A stretch of 13,966 bases of DNA from DASWTL01 sp035575925 (GCA_035575925.1 DATLXK010000047.1:1-13966); one strand, 5' to 3'; shown: positions 6,829 to 13,962, numbered from the stretch's first letter. Notes: a model not told the origin generated them from the letters alone. Made by a program: numbers and translations.

Positions 6829-7442
6829 TGCTGGCTTATACCGATATAGATCCTCATAAAAAGGCTTTTATTTTTGAGCTGGACAATGTTCTCTATCCTG
6901 AAAAAGATTATCTGCTGCAGGTATATTATCTTTTTGCAAGCTTTATAGAATATGTTGAAACTGTTCCTGCTGCCGGTGAGCTTATTGCTTTTATGAAAAA
7001 GGTGTATGAAAATCATGGCGCTCAAAGAATATTTGATAAAGCAAGTGAAGTCTTTGGTATTGATGAAAAATATCGGGAGAACTTTGAACGATTACATCAT
7101 ACTGCCAAACTTCCGCTCAAATTGTTATTGTTTAGTCAAATTCTTCCCCTATTGCAAGACATGGTCGTAGATCGTAAACAAGTCTTTATTATCACAAACG
7201 GAGACCCAAAGCAACAATTAAACAAAACTAAGCAAATAGAATGGCATGGGCTTGATGAGTATCTGGTTATATATTTTGCAAAAGAAACAGTTTTAAAACC
7301 GGATACTGCAACCCTGGAACATATTATGGGTAAATATAATTTAATCCGCAGGGACCTGTTAATTATAGGCGCATCTCACATTGATCAGGAATTTGCACAG
7401 GCAGCAGGTGTTGATTACCTGGATGTTGGCCTTTTGGAATAA
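6828..7442 (+). CDS. HAD-superfamily-like protein lacking the catalytic nucleophile
   Basis: The fold is recognisable from four HAD motifs over 204 residues. Motif I reads FELDNVLYPE, so the expected nucleophilic Asp is Glu17 (codon GAG), while the general acid/base D19 is kept. Motif II is ITNGD with T123. Motif III is LKPD with K157. Motif IV reads IGASHID, so the first metal-binding Asp of GD...D is A182, while D186 remains. A helical cap lies between about residues 25 and 105. Losing both the nucleophile and a Mg ligand should abolish ordinary HAD phosphatase chemistry, so a non-catalytic role is inferred. The ATG at 6828 is chosen over an overlapping TTG 3 bp upstream; it overlaps the previous stop by one base. 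A weak terminator hairpin follows. Confidence 0.8.
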   Translation: MLAYTDIDPHKKAFIFELDNVLYPEKDYLLQVYYLFASFIEYVETVPAAGELIAFMKKVYENHGAQRIFDKASEVFGIDEKYRENFERLHHTAKLPLKLLLFSQILPLLQDMVVDRKQVFIITNGDPKQQLNKTKQIEWHGLDEYLVIYFAKETVLKPDTATLEHIMGKYNLIRRDLLIIGASHIDQEFAQAAGVDYLDVGLLE

Positions 7443-7449
7443 ACCGTAC

Positions 7450-7473
7450 ACATACTTTTTTCGTATGTTTTTA
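7450..7473 (+). terminator. Weak intrinsic terminator after the HAD-like gene
   Basis: ACATAC (7450-7455) and GTATGT (7463-7468) are perfect 6-bp arms around a T-rich loop. A run of Ts follows, and the hairpin begins 8 bp after the HAD-like stop. The stem is AT-rich and short, so termination would be inefficient. Confidence 0.45.
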
Positions 7474-7530
7474 TATTATAATAGAACTTTATAAAATATC
7501 GGTTGTCTTTAATGTATCATCCAAGAAATT

Positions 7531-9132
7531 ATGAAAAACTGTCTGATAAATAAAACCTTAGCCAGATTAATGGTATATGGTTCAGTACTGGCTATTCTTG
7601 TAACGGGCTGTAAAAAAGATCCAAAAATTGCTCCCGGAGAGCCGGCACCGGGCAATCCTGGAAGTTCTGGTGCAACAGGCACACGGGCGGAACTTACCAA
7701 AGACTCCATTTTTTTATATGCGAAAGAAGTATACTTATGGAATGATGCATTGCCTTCTTATGAACAATTTAATCCGCGTAAATACAATCAGTCTTCAAAT
7801 GAGCTGGAAAACTTTAACCGGGAACTATTTGCTATTACTCAATTCAAAATAAATCCTTCTACAGGCAAACCGTATGAGTTTGTTTCGGAAACTTCTGCTT
7901 CGCCCAAGTATTCATATATTACAGATCATGAATCTAAAGACCCTTCTAAAACCAAAAGAATTAGCGCAGTTAATTTAGAAGGTGTAGGTACAGATTTTGG
8001 ATTCGGTTTTCGCGGGTTAGGTACCGAGGCTTCCTACCAGATTTATATCCGTTTTGTGAATCCGGGCTCTCCGGCCGCCAAAGCAGGGCTAAGCAGGGGA
8101 GACATTATTACGCAATTAAATGACCGCAAATTTGGAAGCGGCTTCGCCAATGATGTAAATTTTATTCTTTCAGCTTTTGATATGCAAACTTTTAACCTTG
8201 CCGGAATTAAGCCCGATGGAACAACCTTTACAAGGACGTTAAGCAAATCCACATACACCAGTAACCCTATATTCAGGGACACTGTAATTACTGTCTCGGG
8301 TAAGAAAATCGGTTATTTTGCATTTGCACGGTTTTCAAGTGCTGCCAATGCCGAAAGTGTGCTTACCGAGGTATTTTCAAAATTTGCCTCAAGCGGAGTT
8401 ACCGATTTGGTTGTTGATTTTCGTTATAATGGTGGAGGCTTTGTAAGTACTGCCGAACATCTTACCAATCTGATTGCCCCGTCTTCGTTAAATGGAAAGG
8501 TTATGTTTACGGAGCATTTCAATAGCTTAATGCAAAGCGGTCAGGCTAACATACTTAAAAAACAACCTCTTACTGATGGCAACGATCGCCAGCGTTTTTC
8601 TAATGGGAAAGCTTTAACTTATTTCGACGTAGATTATTCTGTTGCGGGCAATACAAATAAATTTTCTAAAAAAGGTACTTTGGAAGGAATTAGTAAAGTG
8701 GTATTTATAGTAACTGGGAATACAGCGTCTGCAAGCGAATTAGTTATAAATAACCTGAAACCACATCTGGATGTTAAAATTGTAGGTGAAAAATCGTATG
8801 GCAAACCGGTAGGGTTTTTCCCGATAAAAATTGATAAATACGATGTGTATTATTCCATGTTCCAAAGCCGGAACTCTGTTGGAGAAGGCGATTACTTCGC
8901 CGGCTTTACACCTGATAAAACTGCTTTCGATGATTTTACCCGGAATTTTGGTGAGCCTCAGGAGGTTTCATTTGCAACAGCTATTAAATATATAACACAA
9001 GGTACGTTCGTTGCATCTACATCTGTAAAGGTAATGGGCAGAACGATGAGCTCTTCGGATCTCAGGGTAATGGGTGCAGTTAACGATGAGTCATTTAAAG
9101 GAATGATTGAAACACGGGTAAAAATTAAATAG
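7531..9132 (+). CDS. Lipoprotein S41-family (C-terminal processing type) serine peptidase with PDZ domain
   Basis: The N-terminus has basic residues, a hydrophobic stretch and the lipobox LVTGC, with the acylated cysteine at C27, so it is a lipoprotein of the outer or inner membrane. CKKD after the cleavage site is compatible with a charged export signal used in Bacteroidota. A Pro/Gly-rich linker (31-50) follows. Next come an S41 N-terminal helical segment with the typical YLW motif (68-70), a PDZ domain (about 165-240, with GSPAAKAGLSRGDII) and the peptidase core (255-480). The probable catalytic Ser400 in NTASASE and Lys425 in GKPVG are 25 residues apart, as in CtpB and Prc. The 533-residue length is normal for Bacteroidota members. 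The substrate is unknown. It converges on the Gre-like gene with 18 bp between stops. No promoter was identified in the 88-bp upstream gap. Confidence 0.92.
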   Translation: MKNCLINKTLARLMVYGSVLAILVTGCKKDPKIAPGEPAPGNPGSSGATGTRAELTKDSIFLYAKEVYLWNDALPSYEQFNPRKYNQSSNELENFNRELFAITQFKINPSTGKPYEFVSETSASPKYSYITDHESKDPSKTKRISAVNLEGVGTDFGFGFRGLGTEASYQIYIRFVNPGSPAAKAGLSRGDIITQLNDRKFGSGFANDVNFILSAFDMQTFNLAGIKPDGTTFTRTLSKSTYTSNPIFRDTVITVSGKKIGYFAFARFSSAANAESVLTEVFSKFASSGVTDLVVDFRYNGGGFVSTAEHLTNLIAPSSLNGKVMFTEHFNSLMQSGQANILKKQPLTDGNDRQRFSNGKALTYFDVDYSVAGNTNKFSKKGTLEGISKVVFIVTGNTASASELVINNLKPHLDVKIVGEKSYGKPVGFFPIKIDKYDVYYSMFQSRNSVGEGDYFAGFTPDKTAFDDFTRNFGEPQEVSFATAIKYITQGTFVASTSVKVMGRTMSSSDLRVMGAVNDESFKGMIETRVKIK

Positions 9133-9150
9133 CTGCCGTAAGTTTGATAC

Positions 9151-9603
9151 TTAAGACACCTCTAAAATTTCGAAATTTTTACCATTAAATTTAAAAGTAT
9201 CACCCTTTTGTAAGCCGCTCAGTTTTGAACCGATAGGAGAGGCCGGAGATATTGCAAAAAAGAGCTTTTCTTTTATAGTGATCTGACCTGCGCTCACGGC
9301 AATAAAAAAATTACCTTCACTGGTAATTACCAGGCTACCTGATTGCGCAATTGTTGATTTACTTTCGGAATGTATTGTGGATAGGCTATACTTAATCCGT
9401 TGAGCTTCATCGAGTAGCTTTTGATTTCTGGAAATTTCTTGCTGCATCATTTCCCTTGTCGTTTCGTATTTATCTCCTGCACTGCTTTTAGTGTCATTTG
9501 TAGCTGCATCACGTGCTGAAAGTATGGCATCCTGAGCATTCTTTATTCTTTCCTCTGCATAATTCAGGCATTGAATCAAAAGCAATCTTTTTATTTCAGA
9601 CAT
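9151..9603 (-). CDS. GreA/GreB-family transcription elongation factor-like protein
   Basis: The 150-residue protein has the Gre layout. An N-terminal coiled-coil hairpin (about 5-80) is followed by a C-terminal FKBP-like domain (about 85-150). The hairpin tip SSAGDKYETTR keeps the D-x-x-E spacing (D44, E47) that in GreA (D41, E44) inserts into the RNA polymerase secondary channel and stimulates transcript cleavage. The C-terminal block AISPASPIGSKLSGLQKGDTF matches the family's ISP.SPLG....GD pattern. Relatives in this phylum are, to my recollection, sometimes mislabelled as 3-oxoacyl-ACP synthase, and nothing here supports that. A cleavage-factor role is inferred from the acidic tip. The gene lies 60 bp downstream of the RRM gene, and a terminator hairpin ends just 11 bp before its ATG, which suggests control by read-through. 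Confidence 0.85.
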   Translation of the reverse strand: MSEIKRLLLIQCLNYAEERIKNAQDAILSARDAATNDTKSSAGDKYETTREMMQQEISRNQKLLDEAQRIKYSLSTIHSESKSTIAQSGSLVITSEGNFFIAVSAGQITIKEKLFFAISPASPIGSKLSGLQKGDTFKFNGKNFEILEVS

Positions 9604-9614
9604 TTATTAAAATC

Positions 9615-9638
9615 AAAAAAGCCGGGATGTTGCCCGGC
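9615..9638 (-). terminator. Intrinsic terminator or attenuator between the RRM gene and the Gre-like gene
   Basis: GCCGGG (9621-9626) and CCCGGC (9633-9638) form a perfect GC-only 6-bp stem with a 6-nt loop. Read on the minus strand, it is followed by six Ts (9620-9615), then GATTTT. It terminates transcripts coming from the RRM gene (stop at 9664). There are only 11 bp between the T-tract and the Gre-like ATG at 9603, leaving no room for a separate downstream promoter. Confidence 0.85.
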
Positions 9639-9663
9639 CTCAGTATACTAATATGTTAAATAA

Positions 9664-10068
9664 TTAATAACTTCTGTTGCTATCACCCCGATCATTACCG
9701 CCTTTATTGTATCCTCCGCCTCCGTTATCACTCTTACTGTATCCGCCCTTGTTATATCCACCACCTCCGCCGGAGTTTCCGCTACGGGAATATCCACCGC
9801 CTCTGTTTCCACCTCCACCGCCTTGTTTTCTGTCTTCGGCCTGGCTTACAGAAATTGTTCTTTCATAGATCTCAGTTTGGTCCATCGCCTTTATAGCACT
9901 AAGTGCTTCTTCTTCATTAGGCATTTCAACAAAACCAAAACCACGTTTACGTCCTGTTTCGCGGTCGGTAATTAATTTTACAGAGGCAACTTCTCCGTAA
10001 TCCTCAAAGAGTTCTTTGATATCACTTTCTTCTAATTGAAAGGGAAGGCTGGCAATAAAAATGTTCAT
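9664..10068 (-). CDS. RNA recognition motif (RRM) protein with Gly-rich tail
   Basis: One RRM spans residues 1-80. RNP2 is IFIASL (3-8) and RNP1 is KRGFGFVEM (41-49), both with the aromatic residues that stack on RNA bases. The tail (83-134) is disordered and rich in Gly, Asn, Ser, Tyr, Lys and Arg, and includes two GGGGYNKGG units. This architecture matches bacterial glycine-rich RNA-binding proteins common in Bacteroidota and cyanobacteria, which bind single-stranded RNA and often respond to cold or stress. The 134-residue length is typical. A 195-bp AT-rich region precedes the gene and a strong terminator follows it. An open frame on the opposite strand over the Gly-rich part is low-complexity poly-Pro and is a shadow. 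Confidence 0.93.
   Translation of the reverse strand: MNIFIASLPFQLEESDIKELFEDYGEVASVKLITDRETGRKRGFGFVEMPNEEEALSAIKAMDQTEIYERTISVSQAEDRKQGGGGGNRGGGYSRSGNSGGGGGYNKGGYSKSDNGGGGYNKGGNDRGDSNRSY
9679..9768 (-). repeat. Two 45-bp in-frame repeats in the Gly-rich tail
   Basis: Residues 101-115 and 116-130 align as two 15-residue units. Both begin with GGGGYNKGG and then diverge (YSKSDN versus NDRGDS). The DNA is correspondingly repetitive, with GGC/GGT/GGA-type runs. Such tracts often vary in copy number between strains. Confidence 0.7.
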
Positions 10069-10263
10069 TTAATGAGATTTTTTTTATGAAATAAGGATTT
10101 TTATTATAAAAAGTTTTAATTAATTAAAAATAACATTTTTTCATTAACTTTTAAGCAATACTTTTCTAAACAATTACACACGATAGTGTTACCTTCTTAA
10201 AATCAGTGCTTTTAACCACATTGCTTTAAATAATAACATTCATATTAATACGGGCTCTAATTG
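10069..10263. promoter_or_regulatory. AT-rich leader/promoter region of the RRM gene
   Basis: This 195-bp gap separates the acyl-CoA dehydrogenase stop from the RRM start, both on the minus strand. It contains a 16-bp perfect palindrome, TTTTAATTAATTAAAA (10114-10129), and a TATAAT just downstream of it in the minus direction. No clear TAnnTTTG promoter and no strong terminator for the upstream gene was found. Because the flanking genes are co-directional, the RRM promoter most likely lies here, and the untranslated leader could exceed 50 nt. No small ORF is supported. Confidence 0.35.
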
Positions 10264-11478
10264 TTATTTAAAGGCGTTTAAACCGGTAATATCCATACCT
10301 GTAATAAGCAAGTGAATATCATGGGTTCCCTCGTAGGTAACTACAGACTCTAAATTCATCATGTGGCGCATAACGGAATATTCACCTGTAATGCCCATTC
10401 CGCCCAGAATTTGCCGTGCTTCGCGGGCAATTGCCATTGCAGTTTCTACGCTATTTCGTTTAGCCATGGATATTTGACCTGGGGTGGCCCGGTTTTCATT
10501 TTTTAATATGCCAAGTCTCCACACCAAAAGCTGACCTTTGGTAATTTCAGTAATCATTTCAGCAAGTTTTTTTTGTTGAAGCTGAAAACCGCCAATGGGG
10601 CGACCAAACTGTATCCGTTCTTTTGAGTAACGCAATGCGGTATCGTAACAATCCATTGCGGCACCAAGTGCGCCCCAGGCTATTCCATAACGTGCCTGGT
10701 TAAGACAACCAAGTGGCCCTTTAATACCCTTTACATTCGGGAAAATATTTTCTTTAGGAACTTTAACATGATCAAATACCAATTCTCCGGTTGACGAAGC
10801 TCTCAGGCTCCATTTATTATGTGTTTCAGGTGTGGTAAATCCTTCCATACCACGCTCAACCACTAATCCGTAAATTTCTCCGCTTTCATCCTTCGCCCAA
10901 ACTACTGCGATATCTGCAAATGGCGAATTAGAGATCCACATTTTTGCACCGTTCAGGATCACATGATCTCCGGCATCTTTAAAGCTCGTAACCATATCCG
11001 AAGGGTTTGAGCCATAATCAGGTTCCGTCAGTCCGAAACATCCCATCATTTCACCCGTTGCCAGTTTTGGCAAATATTTTCTTTTTTGCTCTTCAGATCC
11101 GTACGTAAAAATAGGATACATAACTAACGAACCCTGAACCGAAGCTGTAGATCTGATCCCTGAGTCTCCACGCTCTAACTCCTGCATTATGATTCCATAG
11201 GCAATATAATCCAGGCCTGCACCTCCATATTCAACCGGAATTGCAGGACCAAAGCCGCCTATTTCTCCCAATCCTTTTATGAGGTGTTTTGGAAATTCTG
11301 CCCGTTGAGCATAATCTTCAATAACCGGAGAGATCTCTTTTTTGACCCATTCCCTTACTGTGCTTCTGATTAAACGATGTTCCTCCGAAAGCAATTCATC
11401 CACCTGGTAATAATCAGGAGCTTCATAAAGGTCTCTTTTGCCGGATCTGTTTGTGGCTTGTTGGATATTATCAGACAT
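10264..11478 (-). CDS. Acyl-CoA dehydrogenase, glutaryl-CoA dehydrogenase-like
   Basis: This FAD-dependent flavoenzyme of 404 residues has the usual acyl-CoA dehydrogenase layout: N-terminal helices, a middle beta domain (FGLTEPDYGSNPSDM, 148-162, and WISNS, 181-185) and a C-terminal helical domain. The catalytic base E383 lies in TYEGTHDIHLLI, the arrangement of glutaryl-CoA dehydrogenase. ELERGDSGIRSTASVQGSLVM (100-120) retains the Arg-Ser (R109, S110) that in GCDH contacts the glutaryl carboxylate. The likely reaction is oxidative decarboxylation of glutaryl-CoA to crotonyl-CoA in lysine/tryptophan breakdown; other acyl-CoAs cannot be excluded. It stands alone, divergent from folB, so an operon gives no support. 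The start at 11478 gives a short polar N-terminal extension before the conserved region. Confidence 0.93.
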   Translation of the reverse strand: MSDNIQQATNRSGKRDLYEAPDYYQVDELLSEEHRLIRSTVREWVKKEISPVIEDYAQRAEFPKHLIKGLGEIGGFGPAIPVEYGGAGLDYIAYGIIMQELERGDSGIRSTASVQGSLVMYPIFTYGSEEQKRKYLPKLATGEMMGCFGLTEPDYGSNPSDMVTSFKDAGDHVILNGAKMWISNSPFADIAVVWAKDESGEIYGLVVERGMEGFTTPETHNKWSLRASSTGELVFDHVKVPKENIFPNVKGIKGPLGCLNQARYGIAWGALGAAMDCYDTALRYSKERIQFGRPIGGFQLQQKKLAEMITEITKGQLLVWRLGILKNENRATPGQISMAKRNSVETAMAIAREARQILGGMGITGEYSVMRHMMNLESVVTYEGTHDIHLLITGMDITGLNAFK

Positions 11479-11493
11479 AATTTAACGTTTTTC

Positions 11494-11525
11494 CAAAAGT
11501 AATAAAGTAAACCCATTAGTAACAA
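11494..11525 (-). promoter_or_regulatory. Candidate Bacteroidota-type promoter of the acyl-CoA dehydrogenase
   Basis: On the minus strand TACTTTTG (11501 to 11494) matches TAnnTTTG exactly. A TTG (11525 to 11523) lies 21 bp upstream. The predicted start near 11487-11489 gives a leader of about 10 nt before the ATG at 11478. Confidence 0.45.
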
Positions 11526-11612
11526 TTATAGGTAGAGAAGAAGTTTGATAATTAAATATGGATACCCTGTTTGGATTGAATAATGAATAATTATCAATCA
11601 GTATATTTGAAT

Positions 11613-11978
11613 ATGGCAAATATCAGGCAAAAAGTAGGTTTAGAAGGTATCCGGTTTTTCTCGTATCACGGTTTTTATAAGCAGGAACAGGTTTTGGGAA
11701 ATGTGTACTTGCTTGATATTGAAACAGAAACCGAAGTTGATAATAATGGTAATGAAGATATTTCCAGGACTGTAAATTATGAGCGGTTGCTGAGTATAGC
11801 ACAGGAAGAAATGATAGAACCCCGGAAATTGCTTGAGACCGTAGCACATGCTATACTAGAAAAGATCAGGCATGAGTTTCTTTCGGTTACCCGCATCCGC
11901 ATTGTAATTAAAAAATTGAATCCCGCACTTACTTCCCAAGTAAAAAACTCATGTATCGAGCTTAATTTTAATCGCTGA
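11613..11978 (+). CDS. folB: Dihydroneopterin aldolase family protein
   Basis: FolB converts dihydroneopterin to 6-hydroxymethyl-dihydropterin and glycolaldehyde in folate synthesis, as an octamer in the cytoplasm. The sequence GLEGIRFFSYHGFYKQEQVLG holds the conserved HG and the pterin-anchoring E25 two turns later. The region IVIKKLNPAL holds the catalytic Lys of the K-x-N-P motif (K101). The length of 121 residues from the ATG at 11613 equals that of the family. A second in-frame ATG at 11583 would add ten poorly conserved residues (MNNYQSVYLN), so the shorter start is preferred. A TATATTTG immediately before 11613 resembles a -7 box but has no well-spaced -33 element. The next gene begins 3 bp after the stop, so the two are cotranscribed. 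Confidence 0.88.
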   Translation: MANIRQKVGLEGIRFFSYHGFYKQEQVLGNVYLLDIETETEVDNNGNEDISRTVNYERLLSIAQEEMIEPRKLLETVAHAILEKIRHEFLSVTRIRIVIKKLNPALTSQVKNSCIELNFNR

Positions 11979-11981
11979 AAC

Positions 11982-13376
11982 ATGTTTAATACGATTAATT
12001 CTGTAATGCTGGACAAGTTTGCTGGTGTTGTTGGTGCCGAATATATTTTTAGTGATCGCGAGGGGATGGAACAGTATGCGCATGATGAAACTGAAGATTT
12101 GATTTTTTATCCTGAAGTTGTTGCCAAGCCCCAAACACCAGAACAAATAGCTGACCTGCTTAAGATCTGTAATGAATATAACATTGCTGTGACCCCAAGG
12201 GGAGCTGGTACGGGGTTAAGCGGGGCTGCATTGGCTATTCACGGTGGATTGATGATATCGATGGAGCGATTTAATAATATTATTCATATTGATGAACGAA
12301 ATCTTCAGGCTACAGTTGAACCTGGTGTAATTACAGAAGTATTTATTAATGCCGTTGCAGAAAAGAATTTATTATATCCCATTGATCCCTCAAGTAAGGG
12401 TTCATGTTTTATTGGAGGTAATGTAGCGCATGGGGCAGGAGGGCCGCGAGTTGTTAAATATGGAACCATTCGTGAGTATGTTTTAAATCTTGAAGTGGTA
12501 TTGCCCACAGGAGAAATTATCTGGACGGGGGCTAATACGTTAAAATATGCTTCAGGCTATAACCTGACACAGCTAATGATCGGTTCGGAAGGTACATTGG
12601 GAATAATCACTAAAATTGTATTAAAACTCATAGCCAAACCTGATACTGATGTGCTTATGCTGGCTTCTTTTCCAGGAAATGAGCAGGCTTGCGCTGCGGT
12701 ATCCGCAATTTTCAGGGCGGGTATTACTCCTTCGGCACTGGAGTTTATGGAACGGAAAGGTGTGGAGTGGGTGAAAGATTATGATCATATCCGGGTTGAT
12801 TTAAAAGAAGGTGCTGATGCCTTTTTACTTATTGAGGTAGATGGTAATAACATGGATGCATTATATGCTGAGTGCGAACGAATTAATTTTGTGCTTGAAG
12901 AAAATGGATGCCTGGAAGTTTTGTTTGCAGATACAGCATCTCAAAAAGAAGACTTATGGAAGATAAGAAGGACGATGGGCGTATCGATTAAATCTAAATC
13001 TATATATAAAGAAGAAGATACGGTTGTGCCCCGTGCTGAACTTCCAAAATTAATTCATGGAATAAAAGAGATTGGAAATAAACATGGCTTTCAGTCGGTT
13101 TGCTATGGCCATGCCGGAGACGGAAACCTGCATGTAAATATATTGAAAGGAAACATGAGTGATAATGATTGGAAAACGAAACTTAAGGATGGTATATTGG
13201 AAATCTTCGAACTGACAGTATCTTTGGGTGGTACTATTTCAGGAGAACATGGAATTGGTCTGGTTCAAAAGGAATTTATGTCTGTTAAATATAGTAACGT
13301 ACATCTTGAACTGATGCGGGGCATAAAAAGAGTTTTTGACCCGAAAGGGATATTGAACCCGGGGAAAATCTTTTGA
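11982..13376 (+). CDS. FAD-linked oxidase, GlcD / D-lactate dehydrogenase family
   Basis: This 464-residue flavoprotein oxidises a D-2-hydroxyacid such as glycolate or D-lactate and passes electrons on. The N-terminal PCMH-type FAD domain shows PRGAGTGLSGAA (72-83), the IGGNVAHGAGGPRVVKYG block (144-161) and IGSEGTLGIIT (200-210). The C-terminal domain carries YGHAGDGNLHVNI (375-387) with H377 and H384, and GGTISGEHGIGLVQKEF (416-432) with E422 and H423; these bind the metal and the substrate in this family. It ends with DPKGILNPGKIF, the normal family terminus. The protein starts 3 bp after folB. Genes for GlcE and GlcF are not adjacent, so the substrate and electron acceptor are uncertain. 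A tandem GAACATAA duplication lies at 13375-13390, across the stop. Confidence 0.93.
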   Translation: MFNTINSVMLDKFAGVVGAEYIFSDREGMEQYAHDETEDLIFYPEVVAKPQTPEQIADLLKICNEYNIAVTPRGAGTGLSGAALAIHGGLMISMERFNNIIHIDERNLQATVEPGVITEVFINAVAEKNLLYPIDPSSKGSCFIGGNVAHGAGGPRVVKYGTIREYVLNLEVVLPTGEIIWTGANTLKYASGYNLTQLMIGSEGTLGIITKIVLKLIAKPDTDVLMLASFPGNEQACAAVSAIFRAGITPSALEFMERKGVEWVKDYDHIRVDLKEGADAFLLIEVDGNNMDALYAECERINFVLEENGCLEVLFADTASQKEDLWKIRRTMGVSIKSKSIYKEEDTVVPRAELPKLIHGIKEIGNKHGFQSVCYGHAGDGNLHVNILKGNMSDNDWKTKLKDGILEIFELTVSLGGTISGEHGIGLVQKEFMSVKYSNVHLELMRGIKRVFDPKGILNPGKIF

Positions 13377-13408
13377 ACATAAGAACATAACCTCTATGGT
13401 ATCGGTAA

Positions 13409-13828
13409 TCAAACTAATGCTTCGAATTCCAGCATTTTAGCGCGTTGATAATCTGGTATTGAAACTTTCTGCTGGGTTTTATAATCATAAGCTACACATA
13501 CCGTGCTACCTTTTGTGCAAATTTCTTCCACACCATGTATGAGCTTTACCAAAATATACTCCAGCTTAAAGCTCGTGTTGCCCACGTATGACGTGCGCAC
13601 ATAAGCAAATAACTGATCAGACTGATGAACAGGTTTTATATACGTTATTTCTGCATTGGCAATAATGATTCCCAGGCTCTTCCAGTCCCAGTGTATTACT
13701 TCTCTCCAATAGTTTGACCTGGCTATTTCAAAATAGGTAAGGTATACGGCATTGTTAGCATGGCCGAAGGTATCGAAATCAGTAAATCTAAATGGTATCA
13801 GAGTTTTGTAATTAAAAGCCGTATTCAT
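13409..13828 (-). CDS. Acyl-CoA thioesterase, 4HBT/YbgC-like hotdog fold
   Basis: The 139-residue single hotdog domain hydrolyses acyl-CoA thioesters and is normally a tetramer in the cytoplasm. The signature RFTDFDTFGHANNAVYLTYF covers residues 14-33, with D17 or D19 as the likely catalytic acid and GHANN as the loop that precedes the central helix. The helix runs into EIARSNYW. A second conserved stretch, ITYIKPVHQSD (61-71), matches the beta-strand that carries the substrate-binding backbone. The length is typical. It converges with the GlcD-like gene, with 32 bp between stops. The upstream region holds strong dyad symmetry that could be an operator. The substrate is unknown; the family includes 4-hydroxybenzoyl-CoA and short-chain acyl-CoA thioesterases. 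Confidence 0.9.
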   Translation of the reverse strand: MNTAFNYKTLIPFRFTDFDTFGHANNAVYLTYFEIARSNYWREVIHWDWKSLGIIIANAEITYIKPVHQSDQLFAYVRTSYVGNTSFKLEYILVKLIHGVEEICTKGSTVCVAYDYKTQQKVSIPDYQRAKMLEFEALV

Positions 13829-13832
13829 GTCT

Positions 13833-13876
13833 TGTTGTCTCTTTCACGTATCTATATATGACAACATATCATATAT
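13833..13876. promoter_or_regulatory. Nested dyads upstream of the thioesterase, candidate operator
   Basis: ATATATGA (13854-13861) and TCATATAT (13869-13876) are perfect 8-bp inverted copies 7 bp apart, a spacing common for dimeric repressor sites. A second pair, TGTTGTC (13833-13839) and GACAACA (13860-13866), has 7-bp arms 20 bp apart and overlaps the first. They lie just upstream of the thioesterase start (13828), in the presumed shared promoter zone with the gene starting beyond the right edge. Confidence 0.4.
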
Positions 13877-13954
13877 TTTAGAGGTTAAATTTAATTGGAA
13901 GAATTTAAGTATATAATGGTAGAGGAATTGAATTGTTCTGTTTATTAAAAATAA

Positions 13955-13962
13955 AAAGGAGG
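13955..13962 (+). promoter_or_regulatory. Strong ribosome binding site of a gene beyond the window edge
   Basis: AAAGGAGG sits 4 bases before the end of the window and is a near-perfect Shine-Dalgarno sequence. Strong sites are rare in this sequence, so it probably marks a plus-strand gene whose start codon lies just outside. Its product cannot be seen. Confidence 0.5.

Noticed and set aside
9677..9868. Plus-strand proline-rich ORF
   Set aside because: It is the antisense reading of the Gly-rich repeats of the RRM gene.
11575..11599. AT-rich imperfect hairpin upstream of folB
   Set aside because: It has a bulged, purely AT-dominated stem with no T-tract and overlaps possible promoter sequence; it is likely chance in an AT-rich gap.
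11583..11612. Longer start for folB
   Set aside because: The ten extra residues are not FolB-like, and starting at 11613 gives the normal family length.
13377..13408. Terminator between the convergent GlcD-like and thioesterase genes
   Set aside because: Only a tandem GAACATAA duplication and AT-rich sequence were found; no stem with a T-tract.
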